From assembly GCF_020921035.1 (NCBI RefSeq), contig NC_063160.1:22045595-22109594 (forward strand): a stretch of 64,000 nucleotides of DNA, written 5' to 3'. Positions 49,545 through 60,770 of this stretch are shown here, piece by piece. The stretch comes from Rhodamnia argentea. Its lineage: Eukaryota > Streptophyta > Magnoliopsida > Myrtales > Myrtaceae. The notes under the pieces were generated by a model. That model was given only the letters and a program-made list of their open reading frames with translations, was not told where the DNA came from and searched no databases. The position numbers and the translations under genes were made by a program. Position 1 is the stretch's first letter, and every line of letters begins with the position of its first letter.

Positions 49545-51416
49545 TCCCTCTTTTCCTCTTCTCTTTTTTTGTGAAAAAATTTGTTCCACACTAAGTTTTT
49601 TACTGGTAGTGGAGAACTTTTTGCTCTGACTTCTCAATAAGGGGTTCGCATCAACTTGAGAGTTCACTTGCTCTTTTACTTTATAATCATATGCATCAAG
49701 ACATAGGATATTATTCTATCTCCCTCAATGTTGGGATCCAATAGGTGGTTTTCTTCTTGGAAGAACTCTTGCCGTTCTTACAACCATGACTGTGGGAACA
49801 TCTATGGCTGCTCGTCAAGGTCCATTAGCAATGGCTGCTCATCAGATATGCATGCAAGTTTGGTTGGCTGTCTCTCTTTTGACAGATGCACTGGCTGCAT
49901 CTGCCCAGGTGAACATTATTTTCTTCCCTCGATTAGATTTGTAATTTTCTCTTTCCCTTGTAGTAGTTTGCTTAGCCTCTATTTTAAGGATTAACCAAAG
50001 CTCTTTATTTTTCTGGCCAAAGACTAAAGCTCTATAATTGTCATCCATCTAATCAATCAGTTGCTGGTTTTTATAACTACGTCAAATTTTCTTCTTCAAA
50101 GAGTAGGATTGAGGAGTGGACTAACTATTCCTGGGAATAGAATTAAGGAAGAAGGGTATGGCGTAGCTCACTTAAAGGGATACAGATACCTATTTATAAT
50201 TTGCTTCTTGTCTTGGTTTTCCATATATAATGGGTACAAATAATTGTCAGTGGCATGTTGATTCCAAAATTTCCCGTGACTGCAAAACTTAAATTGGTAA
50301 GTTCAATTGTGGAATTATAATGCCATGGATCTTGGAATAAAGGACTTAGCCATCATAAGAGATATGTATCCATAAATGATTAATGGAAACTGACATATTT
50401 TTCGGGGAGAAAAGGCGATGGCTGTTGTAATTCCAGTGGAGAAAAACTGTTGAAACCTTTGTTGTACCAGTTTAAGTGCAGCAAGTTATTTTTTTCCTCA
50501 CCTGTCCCTATGTAAATTGGTCCAAAAAGAAACAATTGTAGATGGTCTACATAGAAATTAACGTAAAGCCCAATTACATTTATCTTTTATTAAGTGATTA
50601 TCTCAATAATAAACGCTTGTCGATAACTTTTAGGCTTTGGCCAGATTTCCGTGAGTGTTCTGATCAGAGAGCTGTAAAAATAAGGGGGAAATAACCATGA
50701 GAGCACTTGTGAGGGAGAAAACTGAAGGAAAATTAGCCGGAGGGAAAGCAATTCGGCTCATGGCCGTTTACATCGGAATAGCAACTTCATAAAAAAAGAC
50801 CAAGAATGGGATAGCTATATTGTCGAAACCAAACATACCTTAGGCATAAATATTGGCTAGTGAAGTTTTATAGTTAGGCAACTAAACAAGTTCTTCGTAA
50901 AGATGTATTATATTATTCCTCGATAATGCGATTCTTTCCTAAAATTTCTAGTATCTGTGTTTCCTATATATGTTTCATTCCGTCTAACTTGCTGTCAAAC
51001 TAATTATCTTTTTATTCATCTACTTTATAGGCCCTGATTGCTGGTTCAGTATCTAAATCTGACTATAGAACTGTAAGAGAAGTGACAAACTTCGTCTTAA
51101 AGGTGAGATTTGATAGCTTGCATCTGCCAGAAGTACCTTTATTTAGGTGGAATGTTTCAGAACTCTCTCATAGGATTGAAGTTCACTAGCTTGGCTATTG
51201 CTCTATTTTGTTTCGCATAAAACTGATGCTCCTACTATTTCAGATAGGATTATTGACAGGAATCTCCCTAGCTGCAATTCTCCTACTATCTTTTGGCTCT
51301 TTAGCGAATTTGTTTACCAAGGATGCTGATGTGTTACTTATTGTAAAAACTGGGGTCCTGGTATGTATGGTGGATTATCAAGATTCTGTTGACATGAACA
51401 TATTCGGGGTCTCACC

Positions 51417-51453
<37 letters not shown>

Positions 51454-52259
51454 CCTCCCCTCCAAACAACAAAAACACAGTTTGTTAGCGCTAGTCAACC
51501 GTTGAACGCTCTGGCTTACATTTTTGATGGCCTCCACTATGGTGTTTCCGACTTCCCATATGCAGCTTTCTCCATGGTGAGTTGAGAATGTGTAATGATG
51601 GACCTTGCGAGGATGATTTTTACGGGCCTCGGGTTGCCTAACAATGGAATTTTCTCCTTTATAGATGTTGGTGGGGACAATATCTTCGGCATTTTTGCTG
51701 TTTGCTCCTAGGATGATTGGTCTTCCTGGGGTTTGGTTGGGCTTGTCTCTCTTTATGGGCTTGCGTACAGCAGCAGGCTATTTCAGGTATACCGTGTCAT
51801 ACTTTTGCAAGTTTTAAGGTTTGATTATATATGGCATGTAAAATAGCATCGACGTTATGACACAGATAGTACTTTGTCTTTGCTCTCTGTGGTCTTCACA
51901 ATTTAAAAGGATGTGATATACATTGTTCTAACGATAGGCCCTGGTATCATACATTAATAATTTTTTGATTCTTTGCATCCAGTTCAGTTCCTGTACATAT
52001 ATATGAACACCGTGTATATAAGGGAGACAGTTTCCATATATATATATATATATAGTAAACTGGCAATGCTTACTGCATGATACTTGCACGAAAAATAGTT
52101 TTTGCAGCATTTCTCTCATATAGCAGTTGTCTAAGGACATTATTTCCACCAATTTTCAGATTATCAGCAAAGACTGGTCCATGGTGGTTCATGCACAGAG
52201 AGATGCTGAAATTCGATGTGAGTGAAGTATACTCTGGTTTTTCACCCAGGTTGCGTTAA
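45625..52259 (+). CDS. DTX45: MATE efflux transporter, plastid type (DTX44/45 group), 13 coding exons
   Basis: CDS = join of 45625-45965, 46275-46417, 47652-47795, 47896-48038, 48280-48415, 49201-49297, 49377-49477, 49745-49908, 51031-51102, 51244-51360, 51481-51576, 51665-51786 and 52160-52259; 1776 nt, 591 aa. MATE proteins export organic compounds, using an ion gradient, through 12 membrane helices. The first ~110 residues (MSGAQLAGASVSNGPTSRHS and on) are rich in S, A and R and poor in acids at first, as in a chloroplast transit peptide, then acidic. The core shows LSLPALAGQAFEPLAQLMET, GSAGVSMSIFNIISKLFNIP, SLALQGIFRGFKDTKTP, QGPLAMAAHQICMQVWLAVS and FDGLHYGVSDFPYA. Introns 5 and 7 begin with GC instead of GT. 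The substrate is unknown; the DTX45 symbol is by recalled similarity, and DTX44 is the alternative. Confidence 0.9.
48648..48755. repeat. 54-bp tandem duplication in MATE intron 5
   Basis: Two adjacent units at 48648-48701 and 48702-48755, both with gatattaagcttatcatcct and gtgtgatg.tttccttctcc. They differ at only about three positions, so the duplication is recent. Intronic. Confidence 0.9.
49510..49541. repeat. (CT)n microsatellite in MATE intron 7
   Basis: A CT run between the GC donor at 49478 and the acceptor at 49744. Confidence 0.9.
51419..51448. repeat. (CT)n microsatellite in MATE intron 10
   Basis: A CT run about 30 bp upstream of the exon 11 acceptor, where it may serve as the polypyrimidine tract. 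Confidence 0.85.
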
Positions 52260-53990
52260 ATTTATTGATGCAAGCTCATGATGCGATTACTAGTGTATAA
52301 TTGCTTGTTTATCTTAAGGTCTGTTAATATTTTTTTCCCTAAAACAGCTTTCTACAAGGGGGCTAATCATTAGTAAAAGAAGTATTCCCATGTTTGAGGC
52401 ATTTTCAATGAGTTCTCTTAAAGAAGTTTCAGGGGCATTGATCAGCCCAATAAGTCACGAAGGACCGCTAGTGGTGGTGATGTGTCATTGTCTTTGGTGG
52501 CAACCAGCCTACCGGTTCCCCCAATTTACTTTCTAGTATTTTGTTCCTATCTTTGTCCTTTCTATTTTACTGCGGCATTAGATTTTTCCACTTTGTTAGG
52601 AAAGGCTAACTAGTTCTGTCTTGTTGTTGGAAGTTTATTTCACTGGAAGTGGAATGGATATTATCAAGTGAATTAGAAGGCTATGTCTGAAACTTGTAGG
52701 TCTAGCAAAAACTTAGAAGACATTAGGGTACTAGCCTAAATGGTACTGATTTGAGAGAGATATACAGCAGTTTCTGCTCCGCAAATATATAAAGCTAAGT
52801 TGTGAAGAAGTCTTGAGATGAGCTTTAGTGGTTGTTCACAACTGTACATCTCTTGTATTAAAATTGAATGAATACTTGAGTTATTATGAGATTGAATGGT
52901 TTGTTTTTTTCAAATTACTCCAATGTAGGGAATGCTTAATTCTCTTGAAGCTCTCTTCAGCCTCATAGTCATCCAGTCTTCTTACAGTTTTATTGTTTCG
53001 GTCCTCTAGCTAAATGATGTTAACCTTTCTGTTAACTGTTTATGATGAATGTCATCGGGTACACATAGATGATTATGATTCCAGTGTTTCCTTTGAGGGG
53101 GAGTTTATTTGGCCGATTTCCCATAGAAATTACCGAGTTATGCCTTATGTCTTTCTAAAGCAATTTGTTCTAACGCATGCTCGTTATCCAGCTGGCTGGT
53201 TGAGATGGGGATATTGTTCAGTTACGAGGTGCTTCACGCTAGTGATACTCTGATCCAGGATTAGGCTTCATGCTATTGACAATCCGATCCAGCAAATGCA
53301 TATGACGCAGATTTTTGGCGCGAAGGCATACTTCCGTGCCTGTGCCAACTTTTGAGTCTCTATTAGGAAAAAAAGGGATGAAATCACGCAACTATTTCTT
53401 CATTCCCTTGTTCTGTTTCAATCTCTCTTCAGTTTTTGGTGGGGGGTTAAGTATTTGTGAATAGCATGGTCATTAATTAATCTAGCTGGGCTTCCTATAA
53501 GCGAGGTTTGAAGACGATGTCTAATGGCGAAGGTCGAAATGGGCAAGCTAAGGACTTTTTACAGATGGATTCAGCAGCTTCAGAATATCATGAGGGATCG
53601 ATCATTCCGGCACCTTCAGTCACATCACTTGTGACGCAATTCGCGGATCAACTCCCTTTCGATATGTCACTAGTTTGGGGATGATCTGTTGAAATCGATA
53701 TGGCATACATAGAAGTGAACATTTTGTTTTCTCAAATGGTATATCCGCTCCAATTGTTAGGCCCCACCCCACCTTGGCTATGAGAATGGAGACGCATTGC
53801 CTTTTTTGTCCCCCAGATTTTTTACTTTCTTGAAAAGAACTGAGATGGAATAAGCTATGTGTGTATTCTTTGATAATCGTTACTGAAGTGGGGGATAGCT
53901 TGGCGAAAGCAATCTCTCATTTTCCAGAACATGAGGTTGAGTAGTAATTCCTCTGTCAACAGCTGCTCGGTTCACATATCAGCGATAGCT
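52260..53990. other. MATE gene 3' flank
   Basis: Probably the 3' UTR and downstream DNA. The frame at 53014-53253 has no recognisable content. Confidence 0.4.
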
Positions 53991-55898
53991 TGATCAAGAA
54001 AATCCCCTGGACCGTCAGAAGTTCCAGTTGAATTACGCCTCTCCTTTATCATGTTCCGGAACAAGTCTTTCATTTTCTTCTGTTCCTGAGCATCAACAGA
54101 GTGTGAGACCATTATACATCCACGATCCAAAGGATGTCTCAAATAGCGGGTCTTTGCTCTTTGTACCTTCAGGAAATTATGGTACGATTGGTCTAGACTT
54201 GATTAATTTCTCGCCGACCTTCTCTGGTGATTTGGCAAAATTGTAGCCGAACATGAACTCTGACCTCAAACTTGAAAATCATCTGCAATATTCAAGTACT
54301 TCGGTTATCCACTGAGGTACATGTATAGATTTTGTGTTACTTGTAACGAGAGTTTGAAGCGCTCTCTCAGTTTACCGATGCAAACGAGTCGTGGACTTCT
54401 ACGGACTCCCGCTCAGTGTTCTGCCAACCATCTCTTCCATCTGAGTAATAATAGCTCAGTATAATGGCTCAGTGTAATGCTTCTCAGGTACTAGTGAACC
54501 GCTCCGAGAGTGTTTCGTTTTACTCTTGCCTCGCCATCAAGCGTGAAAAGCTTGGATACTCGGTCCACGTACCAAAGCTCAACCCGTCTTCCTTCTTGAT
54601 GGATGATACAAGTGTTGAGGTGAGGATCAGTGGACACGGCAACATGTTGCCCTGCCAAGTTTGTCAGAGAAAGACGTTCTGTAAGAAGTGTCCTCCGACA
54701 GGTAGACACACAGTACAGGTAATCCAATTAGGAGCAAGTTACTTTCAAACTCTTTCTACAATGAATGGATGAAGACCGGACGAGTAGGGGTCTCTCCAAT
54801 AAGAGGCAAGCCCTTGTTGCCTGGAGGTGGAGTACCCTGGTTTGTGGTTGTCGTGGCGGTGCTTATGCATCTTCCGATCAATCTAGGATCGAGACGCATC
54901 CATATCCGGTCAGAATGGTCTGATATTTAGGTTTTGCAATTTTTTCCCCTATCCGGAGGGGATAATGCCGAGGACTAATCCCCGCCAGAACTTGTCTGAG
55001 AAGTTGGCAACGGGGAGGATCGCCCTTGAGACCTCTCGCTTCTGGAGGTGGAAGACTCAAAACGCGCCACCAATTGGCTCAACGCACTTGGCCTTTTAGC
55101 TTAGGCAAATTACTTATCGGACACACGCCGAAAGAATTTTCATGTAGGGTTAACGACGTAAGTAGCTATCACAAGTGGTCATATATGTGCGCATCGAAAG
55201 TGGTTGTATATGCGCTCGGTACCCATCTAGGATGGATTTGAAGTAGATTTTCCTTCTTTTGGTCAAAAATTTGTAAGTAGATTAGAAGGCATACTATTCA
55301 ACCCAGACTTGAACCACCTCTTGCTTCCTAGGAATAAGAAACAATTATTCTGGTACCAACCCTAAGCCGGGGTGATTCCACCCATTTATGAGGTCAAACT
55401 GCAACAAGAGATGGTGGAGCTTACAAGTCGGCAATGTAAATGCATGAGTGGCCCCATGCTCATCTGTAGCCTTTTCGCTGAAAACCCAAAGTCGTGGGTA
55501 CTTATTGCCGACTAGTAATTGCCTTAGTCGACATATGAAGTGCTGCTGGAAATCCAAATTGGCTCCGAAATGCATTTAAATTTTGGAGCAGGGCAATTTC
55601 TTGGCAGAAATAGAAACCTCAAAGAACTTCACGTGCAAGAAATAATGGTTTTGAGTTCCATAACCTACGGAAATAAGAAGAAGCATCTTCCGAAGTCCGA
55701 AAACACCGATAATATCAAAATCCGAAGCCGTAGTGGTCGCATGAGGAAGTGATAGCTGCTCAGACTCGAAGATATGCCTATAACTATGTCAGGGCGAGAG
55801 CATAGTTAAGTCGAAATCCTCCTTAGAGAACAGATAAGTTACTTAACGCGTTAGCTATATCACTATACGGATCGACCTATTAATTGCAGCTTTCTCTA
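53991..55898. other. Unassigned segment with short open frames
   Basis: Balanced composition with a few short frames: 54028-54246 (starting MNYASPLSCSGTSLSFSSVP) and 54464-54772 (starting MAQCNASQVLVNRSESVSFY, with a CQVCQRKTFCKKC cysteine cluster). I recognise neither. A short word at 55835-55856 resembles a 16S rRNA stretch (gctaacgcgttaagta on the minus strand) and suggests that the organelle-derived region to the right may begin earlier, in diverged form. Confidence 0.3.
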
Positions 55899-56348
55899 GA
55901 CCTTGTGGAAAAGCATGAAAAAAAAAAAGAGGCTCGAATGATATGATTCCTCCGTCACCCTAGAATGAAAGGGGCAATCTCGTAGTTCTTGGTCTGCAAA
56001 GATACGTTGTTAGGTGCTCCATTTTATTTTCCCATTGAGGCCAAACCTAAACCTGTTCTCGAGAGATAGCTGTCCATACACCGATAAGGGATGTATGGAT
56101 TCTCGAGAAGAGAGGAGCTGTAGGGGTCCCCTACGGTTTGCCGGGATCTCACGAGTGAATAGAAAGTTGGATCTATATTACATCTCACCCGAATTGCCAC
56201 ATCTATATTCCCGAGGAGAGGTTTGATTTCAAACTTGTCTCGAACAAGAGAAGTATGCCATGCTAATGATCTCGTGGTCGGGCGCTAATGAGCACATTGA
56301 ACTATCCATGCGACTGAAATCTCTCACAACCCAAGCACAACAACGCAA
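55899..56348 (-). other. Plastid-derived: trnI-GAU group II intron fragment
   Basis: The minus strand reads ttgcgttgttgtgcttgggt, then atggatagttcaatgtgctc, ccaactttctattcactcgt, gagaatccatacatccctta and gaaaataaaatggagcacct: the known order of the chloroplast trnI-GAU intron. Many differences are C-to-T changes, as expected for methylated, non-functional nuclear copies. The intron breaks off near 55900 and its 3' part is missing. Confidence 0.85.
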
Positions 56349-56385
56349 TTATCGGGAGTGCGCTCTACTACTGAGCTAATGGCTC
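56349..56385 (-). pseudogene. trnI-GAU: trnI-GAU 5' exon, plastid-derived fragment
   Basis: A 37-nt segment whose minus strand includes attagctcagtagtagagcg and ends cgataa with the GAU anticodon. It has the length of the chloroplast 5' exon and several substitutions (gagcc for the usual gggct start, cactcc for cgcccc). No 3' exon follows, so it cannot give a tRNA. Confidence 0.8.
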
Positions 56386-56492
56386 GTCCTGTGGGCTTCC
56401 CATCGGGGCCCGCTATGTTAAAAGCGAGAGAAACCCCATCCCCTTTTTCAAGATCTAATAAAAAAATCAAATAATTCAAATTCCTTTTTCAA

Positions 56493-56765
56493 TTAACGGG
56501 TTTTTGATTCCCGAATATCCAGCTGACTAATTAATTCTTTATAATGTATTTTGCTTTTCTTTGACAAATAAGACAATAATTGTTGACGTTTTCCCCGAAT
56601 TTTACGTAGCCCTCTTTGAGATAAATAATCTTTTTTGTGCAATTTCAAATGGGAACTAAGTCTTCGTATCTTATTGGTGAAACGGAATACGTGAAATTCA
56701 ACAGGCCCCCTATTTTCTTCTTTTTCTTCTTGTGAAAAACCTAAAATTAATGAATTTTTCACCAT
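56493..56765 (-). CDS. rps15: Plastid-type ribosomal protein S15, intact frame in nuclear DNA
   Basis: A 90-residue complete frame starting [20 protein letters not shown], containing [40 protein letters not shown] and ending [12 protein letters not shown]. This is the chloroplast S15 protein of the small ribosomal subunit at its usual length of about 87-92 residues. It has no transit peptide and lies between fragments from another part of the plastid genome, so it is most likely an inserted, non-expressed copy that has not yet picked up a stop. It is a gene by sequence and probably a pseudogene by context. Confidence 0.9.
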   Translation of the reverse strand: MVKNSLILGFSQEEKEENRGPVEFHVFRFTNKIRRLSSHLKLHKKDYLSQRGLRKIRGKRQQLLSYLSKKSKIHYKELISQLDIRESKTR

Positions 56766-56832
56766 AAAATGGATTTTCTATCCTTTTTTTAATGGATTTT
56801 ACTGATCAGTAAGAATAATGCTAGTCATTTTA

Positions 56833-56858
56833 ATACGCACAGCGCCTAGTATCCATTT
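56833..56858 (-). other. 16S rRNA fragment, plastid-derived
   Basis: The plus strand tacgcacagcgcctagtatccat matches, as I recall it, the conserved plastid 16S rRNA (reverse strand: atggatactaggcgctgtgcgta). Sequence on each side does not follow 16S, so this is a short shuffled piece. Confidence 0.55.
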
Positions 56859-56899
56859 GGGGGACGAATTATCCGAAACGGATCGATTAACCGTAGCAA

Positions 56900-56957
56900 G
56901 AGCACATCAATCCCACGAGCCTCTTATCCATTCTCATTGGACTACGGCGGAGGAGTA
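56900..56957 (-). promoter_or_regulatory. Plastid rrn16 promoter region fragment
   Basis: The minus strand reads caatgagaatggataagagg then ctcgtgggattgatgtg, the conserved region in front of the plastid rRNA operon that holds the Prrn -35 area. It is broken off before the -10 region and in the nucleus has no known use. Confidence 0.65.
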
Positions 56958-57237
56958 GGTCAAAACCCCAAAATATCGCTTTGGTTTCAAGGTATATGGA
57001 ATTTTCACAAATAAACTATCCAAGACTACTTATCGTGGATCTTTCTTCCAAATTACATGAACGGATTTTCCTCTCAGAACTCTTCATTTATAGGTACTAA
57101 TCACACTACATAAGAAATACGCAGGGTTAGCCCAAAAAAATTGACATTGGAGCAATTTCAAGAACCAAAACATACAAGAATGGCAAAAGGACTGTACTCA
57201 GAAGTATTAATCAGCTGTCACAAGGAGGTTCTAACAG
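56958..57237. other. 3' flank of the IDH gene
   Basis: Likely the 3' UTR of the minus-strand isocitrate dehydrogenase gene. No other coding sequence. Confidence 0.45.
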
Positions 57238-59466
57238 TTAATCCAGCTTAGCAATGACGGCGTCTACAACCTCCTGGGTTGTACTGTCTCCTCCGAGATC
57301 TTTTGTCCGGACTTTACCCTCTGAGATTACTCGCTTTACTGCAGTCTCGAGTCGATCGGCAAAAGATGGAAATTGCAAGTGCCGCAACATCATAGCAGAT
57401 GAGAGAAGGAAGGCCACTGGATTTGCCTTCTTGTGCTCCACTATCTTTTCGTTCCCAACATTTCCTGCTGACGCACCTTGTTCAAAAACAGCAGTATCTG
57501 CCCCCACATTGCCTGGACCATTAAAAAGTTCACAATTGATGAGACATCCGGAGCAATTGCATGACAAGGCAATTTCAGGTAACTCCCTTAAAATCGACTT
57601 AATCCCATGAGAGTCTAATTCCGGATATCATCCCCAGGAAAGCAAAATTTTCAAACAAAGAAAGGGCTAAGTAATGATACCTCCGGGCATAACACCTGTT
57701 CCTCCAGCAATACCTGCTGCTGTATTGGCTACTAAATTGCCATAAAGATTTGGAGTCACCTATTTATTAAGAAAGATTAAAACTTGCACTATTTGGATGG
57801 AACATAAAAGAAATAGAGCCACACTAGAAAAACATGGTGATTAGAACTCTTAAACAACTTCCTAAAGACTAAAGTACATAAACCCAAACAGGAAGAGAAG
57901 TGAAGAACAACAACTGAAACATACCATCACGTCAAATTGCTCAGGCTTTGAAACAAGTTGCATGCAGCAATTATCAACTATGATCTCGTTGTACTTGATG
58001 CTGGGATATTTTGTTGCAACCTCCCGACAAGATTCTAAAAATAAGCCATCAGCAAGTTTCATAATGTTGGCTTTGTGGACAGCTGTCACCTTCTTTCTGT
58101 TGTTTAAGTATGCATATTCAAATGCATATTTTGCAATGCGTTCCGAACAGAACTTTGTAATCACCTAGCAAATAGTTTAATGAGCAACGGAGGCCACAAA
58201 ATTCCTTAACTTAATACACGCATGGACACACATGCTTGGACGCACAAGCACACGGACGCAGAGATGGCAGAGGAACAATCTGACTCAAAAACACATAGCA
58301 TTTGATGGGAGCCGTGATAACAGATTACATGTCAAGTAATTGGTAATTACAATCAAGAGAGCTGTGCTTGGTGACACAAAACACAATGGAAACATAGGTA
58401 GAAGCAGACCAATCGATAAAGCTTTGAAGTTGTACTTGTCTAAGAAAAAATCCTATCATCAACGCATTAACTATTGCCGGCTACAATCCCTTTCATCGTT
58501 AAAGAACAACACTGAGGCAAGTTACGCGTAATCATCTGTTCATGAAGGACTTATCCGAGTAAAAATTAGTCTCTGAACTCCAGCCAGCCAGACCTGATGG
58601 CTCTCATAATACTAGGGGAGTACGCCATTCCGAACCCTCAACTTACAAACCCACAATTCTGCAGTGACAACCTACTTAATTTCTCAGAAGCAGTATAGTT
58701 TTCAATCCTCAGTCAGCATTTTCCACAAGCACTTGAGTATGTGGCAAAACTTTCTGCCGAGTTTCACATGCAAATCCATCAACATATGAACATGTCTACA
58801 TTCTAAGAGAGCAAACTAAGCATACAAAACCCAAGTGAACTCTTATTAAATTGACTAGTTCGTAAGCTAAACAAGCAAGAACAGCAGTTGTTCACACAAG
58901 CCGAAAACAAAGAACAACTTTGCCCGTACCTTCAGGCTCTCCACGACGCCAGGAACAACCTCGTGCTCGAGCCCAGAGTACTCGCCCTCCGTGTTCTCCC
59001 TGATCACCACGATATCCACCCCCTCGTGCCGCGTGGGCAACCCGGGCAAGTTAAAGCAATTCACGAGCGAAGCGTACAAGTCGAGCTCCTTCCTCAGCTG
59101 CACGTTCAGCGAGCTGACTCCGCCGCCGACCGGAGTCCTCAACCCCCCCTTCAGGCACACCTTGTTTTTGCGTATCGACTCGATCACCTCCTCGGGCACG
59201 CGCTTCATGTTGCCGTGGACCTCGTAGGTGTCGAAGTAGACGGGCGCGTGCATCGCCGACATGACCTGCTCGACAGCGTTGGTGACCAGAGGGCCGATTC
59301 CGTCTCCGGGGATCAGGGTCACGGCGCGCGGAGCCCCGTCGCCGGGGCGGGGCATGTAGGTGACGGTCCGGGCGGGCTGGGAGGGAGGGAGCAGGCGTGT
59401 GGCGCTGGCGGTGGAAGAGTCGGAGAGGCGTTTGAGGATGGGGAGGGTCAGGGCTCGACGAGCCAT
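57238..59466 (-). CDS. IDH: NAD-dependent isocitrate dehydrogenase, regulatory subunit, mitochondrial
   Basis: CDS = complement join of 58930-59466, 57925-58164, 57681-57759 and 57238-57512; 1131 nt, 376 aa. This subunit, with a catalytic partner, forms the mitochondrial NAD-IDH that converts isocitrate to 2-oxoglutarate in the TCA cycle. Residues 1 to about 35 ([20 protein letters not shown]) are basic and Ser/Ala-rich, as in a mitochondrial presequence. Then come [100 protein letters not shown] and [28 protein letters not shown] is the form seen in plant regulatory subunits (IDH1/2), whereas catalytic IDH5/6 differ. The ATG at 59466 is the only good start. A GA run (59543-59562) lies in the leader. 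The number 1, 2 or 3 is not assigned. Confidence 0.95.
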
Positions 59467-59696
59467 GACGGAGTGATCGGCGGTGGTTGAGTCGAGCGTG
59501 GTTACTGGGGAGGTATGGCCTTACGAGCAAGGACATGAACAGCAGAGAGAGAGAGAGAGAGGGCGGGTAAATAAACTCGCGCGCGCGGGCGCGTGGGCGC
59601 GTGGCAAAGAGAGAGCAAGCGCAAGCGCGCGCAGTGAAATAATGTTTCTTCTGGAAGTATCTTTTCCTTTCTTTTTTATTTTGGGCCCATCCAAAC
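59467..59696 (-). promoter_or_regulatory. IDH 5' leader and promoter region
   Basis: Includes the CT run (minus strand, 59543-59562) and a gcgc-rich patch (59575-59635). No distinct TATA box was seen. Confidence 0.4.
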
Positions 59697-60687
59697 GAGG
59701 AAAAATTTTAAAAAAATCTAAAACCCTCTCATTTTCTCAAATAAAAACCTCAAATAAATTACAAATAAAGACTTAAAGTGCCCTTATTTTCTTAAACAAG
59801 AGTCTGAAGTAAATATTATTTCAAATAAGGGCTTGAAGTGACTATAAAATCTCAAAAAAATGCATAATTTCAAGGGCATTTTTTTTAGCTTATTTAATTT
59901 TTTTTTTTTTTTATTAGACTTTTCTTTTTTTTGTTTCCTAAAAAATTAACATAAAAATTAAAAAGAAAAAAGAAAAACACAATCTACATAGGCGGGCCAC
60001 CGCCCCACCGCCGGGGCGGAAGGAGGGGTGGCATCGAACGCCGGCAACCCCGCAGACCGGAGGTGAGGGCCAGCAAGCCCTCACCAAAATATGTAGAGGG
60101 TCGGGCCCTCTTTTGGATCTGGGAGAGAGTCGGGCCCTCTCTTGGATCCGGACGAGGGTCCAACGACCCCTACCAGGTCCTAGGCAAGAGTCGGCGACCC
60201 ATGCCCAAATAAAGGAGAGGGCCCTATAAGGGCTAGCAACCCCCACCCAAATTCGGGAGAGGGCCCGACCCTCTCCCGATTTTTTGCCCTCACCTCTGGT
60301 TGGTAGGGTCGCCGACCCTCACCGAGGCGTTGGCGACCCCGCCGGCCTTCGCCTCCCCCGCCGACCCCCCACGAGTGGTGGGCCAACGACTACATGCGGG
60401 AGGGGTGGCCTTCCCGCCTGTTTGGCCGTTTTTTTTTTTTTTTTTTTTACTTTTAAAAAACATAAAAAAAAAGAGGAAAAAATAGAGAAAAAACCAACAA
60501 AAAATCAAAATAAGAAATGACGAAAATGCCATTTAGCCTAGACCCTTTTTTGAAATACTATAACCATTTTAGGCCCTTATTTAAAATATACTATACCACT
60601 TTGGGCTCTTATTTAAAATAATGTTCACTTAGCGCCCTTATTTGATAAAACGAGAAGACTTTGGGCCTTTATTTGGAAGTTTACCTC
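59697..60687. mobile_element. TIR-type element with AT-rich arms and GC-rich core
   Basis: The left arm has gaggaaaaattttaaaa, then repeats of caaataaggg..tgaagtg; the right arm, reverse-complemented, reads gaggtaaacttccaaataaa, then the same caaataagggc...aagtg words. The core (about 59990-60430) is GC-rich and partly tandem (gggccctct.ttggatc.gg, cgacccc.acc). The open frames inside come from this low-complexity core and are not genes. No clean target duplication was found. Confidence 0.55.
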
Positions 60688-60770
60688 AAAACAATTTTGT
60701 CTCTTTTTTTTTTTTTTTTTTCGGAACCAAAACGATTTTGTTACAAAGTATTGTAATATTTTTTTTTTAG

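Noticed and set aside
58888-59490. 200-codon plus-strand frame opposite the IDH first exon
   Set aside because: An antisense shadow of IDH exon 1, which has the clear family match on the minus strand.
59938-60532. Several open frames in the GC-rich core at 60 kb
   Set aside because: Arise from a repetitive GC-rich core of a TIR element; translations are P/G/R-rich with no domain.
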